A stretch of 64,000 nucleotides of DNA from Oscillatoriales cyanobacterium (GTDB taxonomy: Bacteria > Cyanobacteriota > Cyanobacteriia > Cyanobacteriales > Microcoleaceae): NCBI GenBank assembly GCA_004292955.1, contig RDXX01000054.1, positions 20,101 through 84,100 on the forward strand, read 5' to 3'. Every line of letters starts with the position of its first letter. Position 1 is the first letter of the stretch. The notes beneath the pieces were generated by a model. That model was not told the DNA's origin. It saw only the letters and a list, made by a program, of their open reading frames with translations, and ran no database searches. The position numbers and the translations under genes are program-made. Positions 8,788-17,488 of this stretch are shown piece by piece.

Positions 8788-10305
8788 ATGCAAGAGTCTA
8801 ACAATTCATCTTCCGAATACTCGCAAAAATTTCGCAATCTTCAGACAGAATTACGCGAACGTTGGCGAGAGATAGAAGAATTTGACAGCGGAGATTGTGA
8901 TATTATCGTCATTCCTTCTCTCAGCTTAGATCAGCAAGAAATTCTGAAAGTTGAGGGTGCTTACCACTACGAAGAGCGGCATTTATTTTCATTGATTCGC
9001 CTGCGAAATCCTCGCACGCGCTTAATTTACATCACCTCGGAGCCGCTGCACCCCATGATTATAGATTATTACCTGCAATTGCTCCCAGGTATTCCATTTT
9101 CTCACGCGCGCGATCGCCTTTTGCTGTTCTCGGCTTACGATGCATCGGCGAAATCCCTCACCCAGAAAATTTTAGAACGTCCTCGCTTGATGGAGCGAAT
9201 TCGCCAAGCAGTACGCCCGACAAAATCTTATATGGTTTGTTACAACTCGACGCCCTTAGAGCGCGAGTTATCTGTTAAATTGGGAATTCCTTTGTGGGCT
9301 AGCGATCCGGATTTGCTTTATTGGGGAACAAAAAGCGGCAGCAGGCAAATTTTTCAAGAAGCTGGCGTACCTTATCCTGACGGTTCCGAGTTGGTTTGGA
9401 ATGCAGAAGATTTGGCCCAAGCTGCGACTGCGTTGTGGGAAAGACAGCCGGATTTGCAGCGGATGGTAATTAAGTTAAATGAAGGTTTTTCGGGGGAAGG
9501 AAATGCAATTTTAGATTTGAAGCCGATCGCAGGTAAAGCACCTCAAGAAAGAGTTAAAGCAATTGGCGATTGCTTCCACAATTTGCGCTTTCAATCAACA
9601 GGCGAAACCTGGAAAAATTTCAGCAGCCGCATTCCCGAATTAGGGGCAATTGCGGAAGCATTTATCGAAGGAGAAGAAAAGCGATCGCCCAGCGTTCAAG
9701 GTCGAATTGTCCCCAGTGGCGAAGTTGAAATTCTGTCAACCCACGACCAGATTTTAGGCGGCCCAGACGGTCAAATTTTCTTGGGTTGCCGATTTCCGGC
9801 GGATGAATCCTATCGGTTGGCGTTGCAAGAATTGGGATGGAAAGTGGGAAAAAATTTAGCAGCAAAAGGTGCTTTGGAGCGATTTGGAGTGGATTATGTT
9901 GCTGTCAAGCAATCGGACGGGAAATGGGATATTCAAGCAATAGAAATTAACTTGCGTAAAGGAGGTACAACTCATCCTTTTATGGCTTTGAAGCTGTTAA
10001 CAAACGGTCGGTACGAGCGAACTACGGGATTATTTTACAGCCAGCAGGGGCGTCCGAAATATTATGTGGCTTCGGATAATTTGAAAAAGGAGCGGTATCG
10101 GGGATTGTTGCCGAATGATTTGATGGATATTATTGCTGACAATCAACTGCATTTTGACACTGGTACTGAGACGGGGAGCGTGTTTCATTTAATGGGTTGT
10201 TTGTCGGAGTTTGGCAAATTGGGATTGACGAGTATTGGCAATTCGCCACAAGAAGCTGAGGATATGTATAACAAGGTTGTGAAAGTGCTCGATCGCGAAA
10301 CTTGA
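8788..10305 (+). CDS. PGM1-related ATP-grasp ligase
   Basis: The 505-residue protein resembles the peptide ligase PGM1-related family, ATP-grasp enzymes whose founder adds amino acids in pheganomycin biosynthesis. ATP-grasp features include MVIKLNEGFSGEGNAIL around residue 230, GAIAEAFIEGEE further on, and the metal/phosphate region WDIQAIEINLRKGGTTHPF near residue 390. A GGAG-like ribosome site precedes the ATG. In cyanobacteria these proteins are common outside biosynthetic clusters, and their substrates are not known. No peptide-synthesis partner is adjacent, so the assignment stops at the family. Confidence 0.85.
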   Translation: MQESNNSSSEYSQKFRNLQTELRERWREIEEFDSGDCDIIVIPSLSLDQQEILKVEGAYHYEERHLFSLIRLRNPRTRLIYITSEPLHPMIIDYYLQLLPGIPFSHARDRLLLFSAYDASAKSLTQKILERPRLMERIRQAVRPTKSYMVCYNSTPLERELSVKLGIPLWASDPDLLYWGTKSGSRQIFQEAGVPYPDGSELVWNAEDLAQAATALWERQPDLQRMVIKLNEGFSGEGNAILDLKPIAGKAPQERVKAIGDCFHNLRFQSTGETWKNFSSRIPELGAIAEAFIEGEEKRSPSVQGRIVPSGEVEILSTHDQILGGPDGQIFLGCRFPADESYRLALQELGWKVGKNLAAKGALERFGVDYVAVKQSDGKWDIQAIEINLRKGGTTHPFMALKLLTNGRYERTTGLFYSQQGRPKYYVASDNLKKERYRGLLPNDLMDIIADNQLHFDTGTETGSVFHLMGCLSEFGKLGLTSIGNSPQEAEDMYNKVVKVLDRET

Positions 10306-10327
10306 GGCTAAATCTGCTCGTCAACCC

Positions 10328-10700
10328 ACAAACCCCGGCGGTTTCCAACCGCCGAGGATTTGAAATGATTCCGATGTCACCGGAATTGATATCACCCATC
10401 AACTCACAAACCCCGGCGGTTGAAACCGCGTCTACACAACCAAAACCCGCCTCCGCGGGTTGAAGAGTCGATCCTAATATTGCTCTGAAATTCCATATTT
10501 CTTAGTCCGCGGAGGCGGACATCGTTTGTGTAGACGCGGTTTCCAACCGCCGAGGATTTGAAATGATTCTGATGTCACCGGAGGCGGACATCGTTTGTGT
10601 AGACGCGGTTTCCAACCGCCGAGGATTTGAAATGATTCTGATGTCACCGGAGGCGGACATCGTTTGTATAGACGCGGTTTCCAACCGCCGAGGATTTGAA
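10328..10700. repeat. 69-bp tandem repeat and related GCGGTT palindromes
   Basis: A 69-base unit starting GGAGGCGGACATCGTTTGTG begins at 10511, 10580 and 10649 (last copy partial, to about 10698). Each unit contains the hairpin GCGGTTTCCAACCGC. Looser single versions are at 10328-10398 and near 39860 and 62612. The array ends eight bases before the lepB stop codon. Confidence 0.8.
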
Positions 10701-10706
10701 TGGTAG

Positions 10707-11315
10707 CTATTTTTTAGCGGGATAAATCGGTGTGGGGTCGATCGAGCCTGTGCGGTTGAGAGGCCAAAAACGGACGATCGCCCTACCGATGATATTTTGT
10801 CTGGGTACAAAGCCCCAATAATGGCTGTCACAGCTTGCGTTGCGGTTGTCCCCGAGTACCAAGTAAGAATTTTGAGATACAACTACAGGCCCGTAGGGAT
10901 ACTGCGGAATTTCTTCAATATATTTTTCCTGTAGCGGCTGCTTGTTGATATAAACTTTTCCATCTTTGACTTCCACAGTATCGCCCGGAAGTCCGATCAC
11001 TCGCTTGATGTAGGCATCTTTGATCGGCGGCGGCTGTCCCGTGCACAAACTCGCCGGATCGGGAGGCATAAACACGATAATATCTCCTCGCTGCGGGTCT
11101 TGAAGTCGATAGCTCACCTTGTCTATAATTAATCGATCGTTAATTTGCAAGGTTGGGAGCATTGAGCCGGTGGGAATGTAGCGAGCTTCAGCAACCAGGG
11201 TGCGGATACCAAAGGCTAAGAATGCTGCTAAGCCGATCGTCTTAATTCCTTCTATCCAAGGATTTTCGGTATCTTGCGGGGGTTTTTGGTCGGCTGACTT
11301 GTCTAGACGAGTCAT
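10707..11315 (-). CDS. lepB: Signal peptidase I
   Basis: Membrane-bound Ser/Lys-dyad protease that removes signal peptides. The 202-residue protein has one N-terminal transmembrane helix (about residues 24-42), box B with catalytic Ser51 in TGSMLPTL, box D with Lys104 in [10 protein letters not shown], and box [18 protein letters not shown]. Length fits the short Gram-positive/cyanobacterial form. The stop codon lies against a 69-bp tandem array, but the C terminus looks complete. Confidence 0.96.
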   Translation of the reverse strand: MTRLDKSADQKPPQDTENPWIEGIKTIGLAAFLAFGIRTLVAEARYIPTGSMLPTLQINDRLIIDKVSYRLQDPQRGDIIVFMPPDPASLCTGQPPPIKDAYIKRVIGLPGDTVEVKDGKVYINKQPLQEKYIEEIPQYPYGPVVVSQNSYLVLGDNRNASCDSHYWGFVPRQNIIGRAIVRFWPLNRTGSIDPTPIYPAKK

Positions 11316-11560
11316 AAGTATTTAAGTCACTGGGCTGGATACAAATTATAAACTTATTTCGGGGTTTTTTGAGGAAATCTGCAAAATCTGCGCCCCAGAC
11401 GCGAGTTTTTGTACTATCTGGTTGAGTAAAGTGCGCCGAGGTCGATCGTAAAAATTACAATTTTCCTGAAAGCTAGTTATATTTATTAGTATTTTTCTAA
11501 CTCTTTTGAGGATAAAATTTGTCTGGGCTTCTACGTACATTACCTATTTAATTATAGCTT

Positions 11561-12883
11561 ATGCAGACGACATCAAGTTTGTTAATCCGTCGCGCTCGCG
11601 TTCTTTTACCAGACGGTGAGTTTTTGGTAGGGGACGTGCAAATTAGCGATGGCAAAATTGTTCGGGTTGCTCCGGAGATTGCCATGTCCGGCGATCGCGA
11701 AATAAATGCGATCGGCTTAACTCTGTTACCCGGAGTAATTGACCCGCAGGTACACTTCCGCGAACCGGGTTTGGAACACAAGGAAGATTTGTTTACGGCT
11801 AGCTGTGCCTGCGCTAAGGGCGGCGTGACATCGTTTTTGGAAATGCCGAATACCCGCCCCCTAACCACAACCCAAGCGGCCTTAGATGACAAGCTAAGGC
11901 GCGCTGCTGACAAGTGTTTGGTCAATTACGGCTTTTTTATTGGGGCGACGCCGGAGAATTTACCGGATTTGTTGGATGCGAATCCGACTCCGGGGATTAA
12001 GGTGTTTATGGGTTCGATGCACGGACAGTTGTTGATGGATGGAGAGGAAAATTTAGAGCGAGTTTTCGCAAAGGGCGATCGATTAATTGCAGTACACGCC
12101 GAAGATCAAACTAGAATTAATCAGCGCCGTCAGGAATTTGCCGGCAGTACCGATTTAGCTGTGCACTCCCAAATTCAAGACAATCAAGCAGCCTTGTTAG
12201 CAACTCAGCTAGCCGTAAAACTTTCTAAGAAATATCAGCGACGTTTGCATATCCTGCATCTTTCAACTGGCGACGAAGCTGAGTTTTTGCGACAAGAAAA
12301 ACCCAGTTGGGTAACAGCGGAAGTAACGCCGCAGCATTTGTTGTTAAATACCAGCGCCTATGAGAAGATTGGTAGTTTAGCCCAGATGAATCCGCCGTTG
12401 CGCGATACCCGCGATAACGAAATACTTTGGCAAGCCTTATTAGACGGCGTAATTGATTTTATCGCCACCGATCACGCGCCGCACACCTTAGAAGAAAAAG
12501 CTCAAGAATATCCAAATAGCCCATCGGGAATGCCCGGAGTTGAAACTTCTTTGCCTTTGATGTTGACGCAAGCAGTCGAGGGAAGGTGTACAGTTGCACA
12601 AGTTGCTAATTGGATGTCGGGGGCGGTTGCTAAGGCTTATAAGATTCCGAACAAAGGGGCGATCGCTCCGGGTTTTGACGCCGATTTAGTCTTAGTTGAT
12701 TTGGACAACTACCGCCCGGTGATCGGAGCAGAAATGGCGAGCAAGTGCGGCTGGAGTTCCTTTGAGGGTTGGAATTTAACTGGATGGCCCGTGGTGACAG
12801 TTGTGGGAGGAAAAGTTGTTTTTGAGAACGGTAAATTAGATACAAATGTCAGGGGTAAAGCCTTGACATTTGACGTTGAGTAG
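11561..12883 (+). CDS. pyrC: Dihydroorotase
   Basis: Zinc amidohydrolase of pyrimidine synthesis (carbamoyl-aspartate to dihydroorotate). The 440-residue sequence has the metal-binding HFREPG motif (after GVIDPQ, near residue 68), the conserved KVFMGS segment (near the carbamylated Lys), HLSTGDEAEF, and the metal/catalytic motif ATDHAPH near residue 305. The length and motifs fit the class I bacterial type (PyrC/AllB superfamily). An allantoinase is the only realistic alternative and is less likely. No other pyrimidine gene is adjacent. Confidence 0.93.
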   Translation: MQTTSSLLIRRARVLLPDGEFLVGDVQISDGKIVRVAPEIAMSGDREINAIGLTLLPGVIDPQVHFREPGLEHKEDLFTASCACAKGGVTSFLEMPNTRPLTTTQAALDDKLRRAADKCLVNYGFFIGATPENLPDLLDANPTPGIKVFMGSMHGQLLMDGEENLERVFAKGDRLIAVHAEDQTRINQRRQEFAGSTDLAVHSQIQDNQAALLATQLAVKLSKKYQRRLHILHLSTGDEAEFLRQEKPSWVTAEVTPQHLLLNTSAYEKIGSLAQMNPPLRDTRDNEILWQALLDGVIDFIATDHAPHTLEEKAQEYPNSPSGMPGVETSLPLMLTQAVEGRCTVAQVANWMSGAVAKAYKIPNKGAIAPGFDADLVLVDLDNYRPVIGAEMASKCGWSSFEGWNLTGWPVVTVVGGKVVFENGKLDTNVRGKALTFDVE

Positions 12884-12901
12884 TCAATTTATATAAACAA
12901 A

Positions 12902-12944
12902 GGTATGTAGTTGCGCTTCAGCGCTGAAGCGCAACTACATACCT
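12902..12944. repeat. Perfect palindrome GGTATGTAGTTGCGCTTCAG
   Basis: A 43-base near-perfect inverted repeat whose arm matches the 29-bp tandem unit at 8548. It could terminate the dihydroorotase transcript, but it has no U-run. Confidence 0.6.
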
Positions 12945-13014
12945 AAAACATTACAGCAAAAGTTGTGCTAAAATTATCAGAGTATATTCCCTTACGATCG
13001 AGGCGATATTACCT

Positions 13015-13338
13015 ATGCTCCAAGAACTAGAAACACAACTTCTTGCCTTAACTCCGACCGAGAAATCTGAAGCAATACGGCTGTTAACCCAAAGTTTAAG
13101 CAATAGCTGGCCGGGAATTACCAAGACTCCCGAAGTGTGCGGCGGCGATGCTTGTATTGCCAAAACTCGCATTCCAGTGTGGCTGCTTGTTGGTTTTCGC
13201 AATGAAGGTTCAAGCGATTCCGAACTTCTCCAATTTTATCCCCATCTAAGTGCTGCTGATTTGGTCAATGTTTGGACTTATGCTGATTCACATATAGAGG
13301 AAATTGAACAAGCAATCAGCAAAAATGAGGAAGCATAA
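13015..13338 (+). CDS. DUF433-family antitoxin
   Basis: This 107-residue protein carries a DUF433 domain in its second half, with the typical core GGDACIAKTRIPVWLLVGF and a winged-helix-like C terminus (LSAADLVNVWTYADSHIEEI). The N-terminal third is helical. It ends three bases before the next gene, which encodes a DUF5615 PIN-like protein. DUF433/DUF5615 pairs are a known VapBC-like arrangement, so I infer that this is the antitoxin and transcriptional autoregulator. Confidence 0.85.
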   Translation: MLQELETQLLALTPTEKSEAIRLLTQSLSNSWPGITKTPEVCGGDACIAKTRIPVWLLVGFRNEGSSDSELLQFYPHLSAADLVNVWTYADSHIEEIEQAISKNEEA

Positions 13339-13341
13339 CTT

Positions 13342-13683
13342 ATGGCATTATTATATGCAGACGAACAATTTCCTTTGCCAGTTGTGGAATTGCTGCGGGC
13401 TTTTGGTCACAATGTGCTTACAGTTCAGGAAGCAGGAAAAGCAAATCTGGGCATTCCCGATCCTGAAGTGCTAGAATTTGCTGTGAGTAACGATCGCGCT
13501 ATTTTGACATTAAATCGGTTTGATTTTATCGGACTGCACAACCGAAAGCCAGACCATGCAGGTATTATTGTCTGCACTAAAAATCGGAATGTAGAAAGAT
13601 TGGCAACACGCATTAATGATGCTATTGCTGGTGAAGAAACTTTGAGGGGCAAATTGATTCGAGTCAACCGCCCGCCGCAGTAA
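13342..13683 (+). CDS. DUF5615 PIN-like toxin
   Basis: A 113-residue protein starting MALLYADEQFPLPVVELLR, with the early acidic pair DE and the later DRAILTLNRFDF segment that mark the DUF5615 PIN-like nucleases (COG4634). It is predicted to cleave RNA. It starts three bases after the DUF433 gene stops, so the two are co-transcribed. It appears intact. Confidence 0.85.
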   Translation: MALLYADEQFPLPVVELLRAFGHNVLTVQEAGKANLGIPDPEVLEFAVSNDRAILTLNRFDFIGLHNRKPDHAGIIVCTKNRNVERLATRINDAIAGEETLRGKLIRVNRPPQ

Positions 13684-13722
13684 GTACGCGCTGTAGCTAT
13701 CCCGAGCGTGAATCGCACTTTC

Positions 13723-14181
13723 TCAATTTTCCCACGCCCAATCCGATAAATCGCCAGTCCCCATCACTTCAATTTGGCGCCCGTTATCGAGATAACTCAA
13801 AGAAATTTGCAAATAATTTTCGGGTTTGTACTGCAATCTTTCGGCCCATTCGATCGCCACAATTCCCAAATCCCTTTCTAATCCGTCCCAATAACTCTCT
13901 AAGTGCAAAGCCTCCGCTTCTTCGGGTGCGAGTCGATACAAGTCTAGATGGTACAGCGGAATCCGCCCTGCAAAATACTCGTTAATCAGGGTGAAAGTAG
14001 GACTTTCCACAGATTCGGAGATTCCCAAACCTTCGGCGATACCTTGAACCAAGGTGGTTTTGCCGGCGCCTAAGTCTCCTTGTAACAAGATTACAGTGCC
14101 TGGGGGAAGCGATCGACCTAATTTTATGCCCAACTTGCGCGTAGCTTCAGCATCTGGAAGAGGAAGTATCATATCAGTCAT
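13723..14181 (-). CDS. tsaE: tRNA threonylcarbamoyladenosine biosynthesis protein TsaE
   Basis: P-loop ATPase that works with TsaB and TsaD to make t6A37 on ANN-decoding tRNAs. The 152-residue product has Walker A GDLGAGKTT, the SPTFTLINEY motif, YHLDLYRL and the WAERL segment of the family. Length is normal. It is followed at its 5' side by TTAGTCA-type heptamers and a hairpin MITE. tsaB and tsaD are not in the window. Confidence 0.95.
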   Translation of the reverse strand: MTDMILPLPDAEATRKLGIKLGRSLPPGTVILLQGDLGAGKTTLVQGIAEGLGISESVESPTFTLINEYFAGRIPLYHLDLYRLAPEEAEALHLESYWDGLERDLGIVAIEWAERLQYKPENYLQISLSYLDNGRQIEVMGTGDLSDWAWEN

Positions 14182-14215
14182 TAGTCATTAGTCATTAGTC
14201 ATTAGTCAACAGTTA

Positions 14216-14332
14216 GGGAGCATCTCAGTTTTTCATTTATAGTGCTGTCCCCGCTCGCGTATTGTACAATACGCGAGCGGGGACGCTCGCACTCATATAA
14301 AAAAATCCTTTTTACAAACATGAGATGCTCCC
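14216..14332. mobile_element. Hairpin MITE GGGAGCATCTCA (complete copy)
   Basis: A 117-base non-coding element with inverted ends GGGAGCATCTCA and TGAGATGCTCCC and a central GC-rich palindrome (CCCCGCTCGCGTATTGTACA arm). Flanks CAACAGTTA (14207-14215) and CAACAGCCA (14333-14341) agree at 7 of 9 bases and may be a decayed target duplication, although the surrounding heptamer DNA is itself repetitive. No transposase is encoded. Confidence 0.75.
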
Positions 14333-14367
14333 CAACAGCCAACTGTCAACTGTCAACTGTCAGCAGC

Positions 14368-15768
14368 TTAAATATTCTGGGCTCGCCCGTACCAACGCAG
14401 CAACATCCCCGCCAATCTCTGGGAATTGTGGCGAATTAAACCGGTATTTTTATCTTCATCCATGACGTTGGCGATCACAATTCGCCGCCCCAGTTGCGTT
14501 ATGGCTTCTCTATCGAGCACAACTGGATAGGAATTCTCCTGAGAATAGCGGATCAAAGATTTTGCAGATGGGACTTTTCCTTGAACTACTACAGCATCGA
14601 ACAGGGGGCGGCCGCAAGCCCGATCGATCGCCCGAATGTGATCGGCAACGCTGTATCCGTCTGTTTCTCCCGGCTGAGTCATAATATTGCACACATAAAT
14701 GCGCGGAACTTCACTATTGGCGATCGCATCAGCAATTTCCTTCACCAACAAATTCGGAATCACACTCGTATAAAGACTCCCCGGCCCAATAATAATAAAA
14801 TCCGCTTCCCGCAGCGCTTCGACGGCCCTGGGCAAAGCCGGAGGATTAGCCGGATTGCAGCCAATTTTGACGATTTTTCCGTTAGCTTTGGTGATGCTGG
14901 ACTCCCCCTCAATTCTCCGGCCATCAGACAGTTCTGCCCACAAAGAAACGTCGCTCAGAGTAGCCGGCAGCACCTCCCCCCTCACAGCTAAAACTTTAGA
15001 ACTGGCGGCGATCGCCTGTTCCAAATCTCCAGCAATATCGCTCATCGCAGTCAAAAACAAATTCCCAAAACTGTGACCAACCAAACCGTCACCAGCCTGA
15101 AAGCGATATTGAAATAACTCAGTTAATAACTTTTCCTCATCGGCCAAAGCGGCCAAACAATTGCGAATATCTCCCGGCGGCAATACTCCAATTTCCCGTC
15201 GCAGTCGCCCGGAAGACCCGCCATCATCGGCCACCGTGACGATCGCAGTAATTTTGGCACTGTAATCTTTCAATCCCCTAAGCAAATGAGAAAGGCCTGT
15301 ACCCCCTCCAATGGCGACAATTTTAGGGCCGCGGTGCAAGCGGCGGTGGTTGAGGAGTCGATCGACCAATTCTTCATTGCCTTCGGGCATCAGCACTTGG
15401 GTAATCGAGTTCAAACTGCGAGTTTGGCCCCACAGAATTAACAAAATCCCGCCCGCAATCACGATCGGGCCCGACACGTAATTGGGAATAACTTCCGCAA
15501 TCCAAGTCAAAAAATTTCTCAACAATTGCAACAGCAAAAAGATCGGAGTCATCCCAGTCCAAATCGCTAAACCCAAAGTGGCAAGTACCACACCGCTAGC
15601 ACTGATCAGCAGCCACCGTTTCACCAACAGTCCGGGGGCCAACCACTTAAACCACTGGTGAACTCGCCCGTTCCGCAAAGAAGAAGGGTAAGGATTTCTG
15701 GATTGGACAAAAACCTGCTTAGCTTTGGCAAAGACTCGCAGGGCTTTAGGAAATGAACTAATTGACAT
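14368..15768 (-). CDS. YvcK-like CofD-family regulator of morphogenesis/carbon metabolism
   Basis: The 466-residue protein has two hydrophobic segments near the N terminus (about residues 48-70 and 100-118) and then a CofD-like nucleotide-binding domain starting [17 protein letters not shown], with [17 protein letters not shown] and [10 protein letters not shown]. This is the YvcK/GluQ-type gluconeogenesis-factor family, which binds UDP-sugars in Bacillus. The membrane-anchored N terminus is common in the cyanobacterial forms. In Gram-positives the gene neighbours whiA and rapZ; neither is present. A CAGTTGA array follows its 3' end. Confidence 0.88.
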   Translation of the reverse strand: MSISSFPKALRVFAKAKQVFVQSRNPYPSSLRNGRVHQWFKWLAPGLLVKRWLLISASGVVLATLGLAIWTGMTPIFLLLQLLRNFLTWIAEVIPNYVSGPIVIAGGILLILWGQTRSLNSITQVLMPEGNEELVDRLLNHRRLHRGPKIVAIGGGTGLSHLLRGLKDYSAKITAIVTVADDGGSSGRLRREIGVLPPGDIRNCLAALADEEKLLTELFQYRFQAGDGLVGHSFGNLFLTAMSDIAGDLEQAIAASSKVLAVRGEVLPATLSDVSLWAELSDGRRIEGESSITKANGKIVKIGCNPANPPALPRAVEALREADFIIIGPGSLYTSVIPNLLVKEIADAIANSEVPRIYVCNIMTQPGETDGYSVADHIRAIDRACGRPLFDAVVVQGKVPSAKSLIRYSQENSYPVVLDREAITQLGRRIVIANVMDEDKNTGLIRHNSQRLAGMLLRWYGRAQNI

Positions 15769-15936
15769 GGTTAATTAGTCTTAATGGTATTGGAATAGCT
15801 CAAGCTGACAAATTTACAATACAAGAGAGTTTTGATTCTGGCAGTCAATTTAAGTCATTAGTCATTAATCATTAGTCATTAGTCATTAGCTAGACTGATG
15901 ACTGATGACTGACAACATAATAATCGATCGCATCTT

Positions 15937-16719
15937 ATGGCTGAGCCGCTAATCGAACTCAAGGGGGTAAGTAAGTCCTTCGGGGATAACCCGATCCTCG
16001 ATCGAGTTGATCTGAGGATATATCGGGGAGAGGCCCTGGCAATTATTGGCCCTTCCGGGACGGGGAAATCTACGATTTTGCGGATAATCGCGGGTTTGTT
16101 GGCCCCGGATGCCGGCGAGGTTTTCGTTCAGGGACAACGGCGGATGGGATGGGTGGACGACGTGGCAGATCCGATCGGGATTGGGATGGTATTTCAGCAA
16201 GCTGCTTTGTTTGATTCGCTTACGGTAGAGGAGAATGTCGGTTTTTTACTGTACCAGCATTCTAAGCTGCCACGCCGCCGGATTCGGGAATTGGTCGAGG
16301 AAAAGTTAGAGATGGTGGGTTTGCGGGGAATTGGCGAACGCTATCCAGCGCAGTTGTCTGGGGGAATGCGGAAGCGGGTAAGTTTTGCCCGCGCCATCAT
16401 GGCAAATCCCGATAATGCGAGGGACAATCCGGAGGTTTTGTTGTACGACGAACCGACGGCGGGCTTAGATCCCATCGCTTCGACGGTAATTGAAGATTTA
16501 ATTCGGGATTTGCAGAGAGCTCAGGGAGTTTGCAGCACTTATGCGATCGTCACTCACCAAGACAGTACCATTCGCCGGACTGCCGATCGCATCGTGTTTC
16601 TCTATCAAGGCAAAGTGCAGTGGGAGGGAACTGTCAGCGACATTGCATCGACAGATAATTTGTTAATTAAACAATTTTTTAGTGGCAGCGTTACCGGCCC
16701 AATTCAAGTGATTGGATAG
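15937..16719 (+). CDS. ABC transporter ATP-binding protein (MlaF/TGD3 type)
   Basis: ATPase of an MCE-type lipid importer, equivalent to E. coli MlaF and plant TGD3. The 260-residue protein has Walker A GPSGTGKST, Q-loop MVFQQAALFDSL, signature LSGGMRKRV, and Walker B VLLYDEPTAGLDP. The MCE-domain substrate-binding gene lies 770 bases downstream on the same strand, separated by an IVP-like ORF and two heptamer arrays. The permease subunit is not in the window. Confidence 0.92.
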   Translation: MAEPLIELKGVSKSFGDNPILDRVDLRIYRGEALAIIGPSGTGKSTILRIIAGLLAPDAGEVFVQGQRRMGWVDDVADPIGIGMVFQQAALFDSLTVEENVGFLLYQHSKLPRRRIRELVEEKLEMVGLRGIGERYPAQLSGGMRKRVSFARAIMANPDNARDNPEVLLYDEPTAGLDPIASTVIEDLIRDLQRAQGVCSTYAIVTHQDSTIRRTADRIVFLYQGKVQWEGTVSDIASTDNLLIKQFFSGSVTGPIQVIG

Positions 16720-16730
16720 TCAATTGTCAG

Positions 16731-16945
16731 TGGGCAGTTGGCAGTGGGCAGTTGGCAGTTGGCAGTGGGCAGTTGGCAGTTGGCAGTTGGCAGTTGGCAG
16801 TTGGCAGTTGGCAGTTGTTAGTTGGCAGTGGGCAGTTGGCAGTTGGCAGTTGGCAGTTGGCAGTTGTTAGTTGACAGTGGGCAGTTGTTAGTTGTTAGTT
16901 GACAGTGGGCAGTTGTTAGTTAACAGTGGGCGGTTGTTAGGAAAG
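16731..16945 (+). repeat. CAGTTGG/CAGTGGG heptamer array
   Basis: About 200 bases of imperfect heptamers (CAGTTGG, CAGTGGG, TAGTTGT). The array begins just after the ABC ATPase stop and ends before the four-helix-bundle ORF. On the other side of that ORF a matching array lies in the opposite orientation. Confidence 0.9.
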
Positions 16946-16988
16946 CGGTTGGCAGTGGTTAATTGTTTGTATTATTGGGAGATGGGAT

Positions 16989-17363
16989 ATGTCACAAACA
17001 AATTTTCAAAAATTAGATGTTTATAAATTATCAGAAAAATTAGCTGATGAAATTTGGAATATTGTTATAAAATGGGACGCACTAGCTAAAGATACGGTCG
17101 GCAAGCAAATTATTCGAGCTGCTGATAGTATTGGTGCTAATATTGCTGAAGGAGATGGTCGAGGCAGCTATCAGGATCATCGGAGATTTATCAAGATTGC
17201 CAGAGGTTCTTTATATGAAACAAAGCACTGGTTGAGACGGGCTTATACTAGGCAACTACTAACAACTACACAAGTAGAAACACTCAAGCCAATTATTGAC
17301 GAACTGTCACCCCGGCTAAACGCCTATCTAAAATCTATAGGCAACACATCAGATAAAAATTAA
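16989..17363 (+). CDS. Four-helix-bundle protein (23S rRNA IVP-type)
   Basis: A 124-residue protein of the four-helix-bundle family first described from 23S rRNA intervening sequences. Family signs are FQKLDVYKLSEKLADEIWNI at the start, IIRAADSIGANIAEGDGRGS in the middle, and RGSLYETKHWLRRA. An ATG with a GGGAGATGGG leader is used. Family members are frequent near repeats and in diversity-generating retroelements, but no reverse transcriptase is present. It lies between two inverted heptamer arrays that split a lipid-transport gene pair, suggesting it came in as one unit. Function is unknown. Confidence 0.85.
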   Translation: MSQTNFQKLDVYKLSEKLADEIWNIVIKWDALAKDTVGKQIIRAADSIGANIAEGDGRGSYQDHRRFIKIARGSLYETKHWLRRAYTRQLLTTTQVETLKPIIDELSPRLNAYLKSIGNTSDKN

Positions 17364-17365
17364 CA

Positions 17366-17476
17366 ACTGCCAACTATCAACTATCAACTATCAACTGCCA
17401 ACTGCCAACTGCCAACTATCAACTATCAACTATCAACTATCAACTGCCAACTGCCAACTGCCAACTGCCAATTGCC
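17366..17476 (-). repeat. CCAACTG/TCAACTA heptamer array
   Basis: Around fifteen heptamers (CCAACTG, TCAACTA), the reverse complement of the array at 16731-16945. The last unit abuts the strong ribosome site AAAGGAGG of the MCE-domain gene. Confidence 0.9.
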
Positions 17477-17488
17477 AAAGGAGGCAAT

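Noticed and set aside
10502..10882. 126-codon minus-strand frame with repeated SNPRRLETAS
   Set aside because: It is the translation of the 69-bp tandem array plus an out-of-frame piece of lepB.
16989..17363. Diversity-generating retroelement accessory gene
   Set aside because: The four-helix protein resembles Avd in fold only; there is no reverse transcriptase or template repeat in the window.
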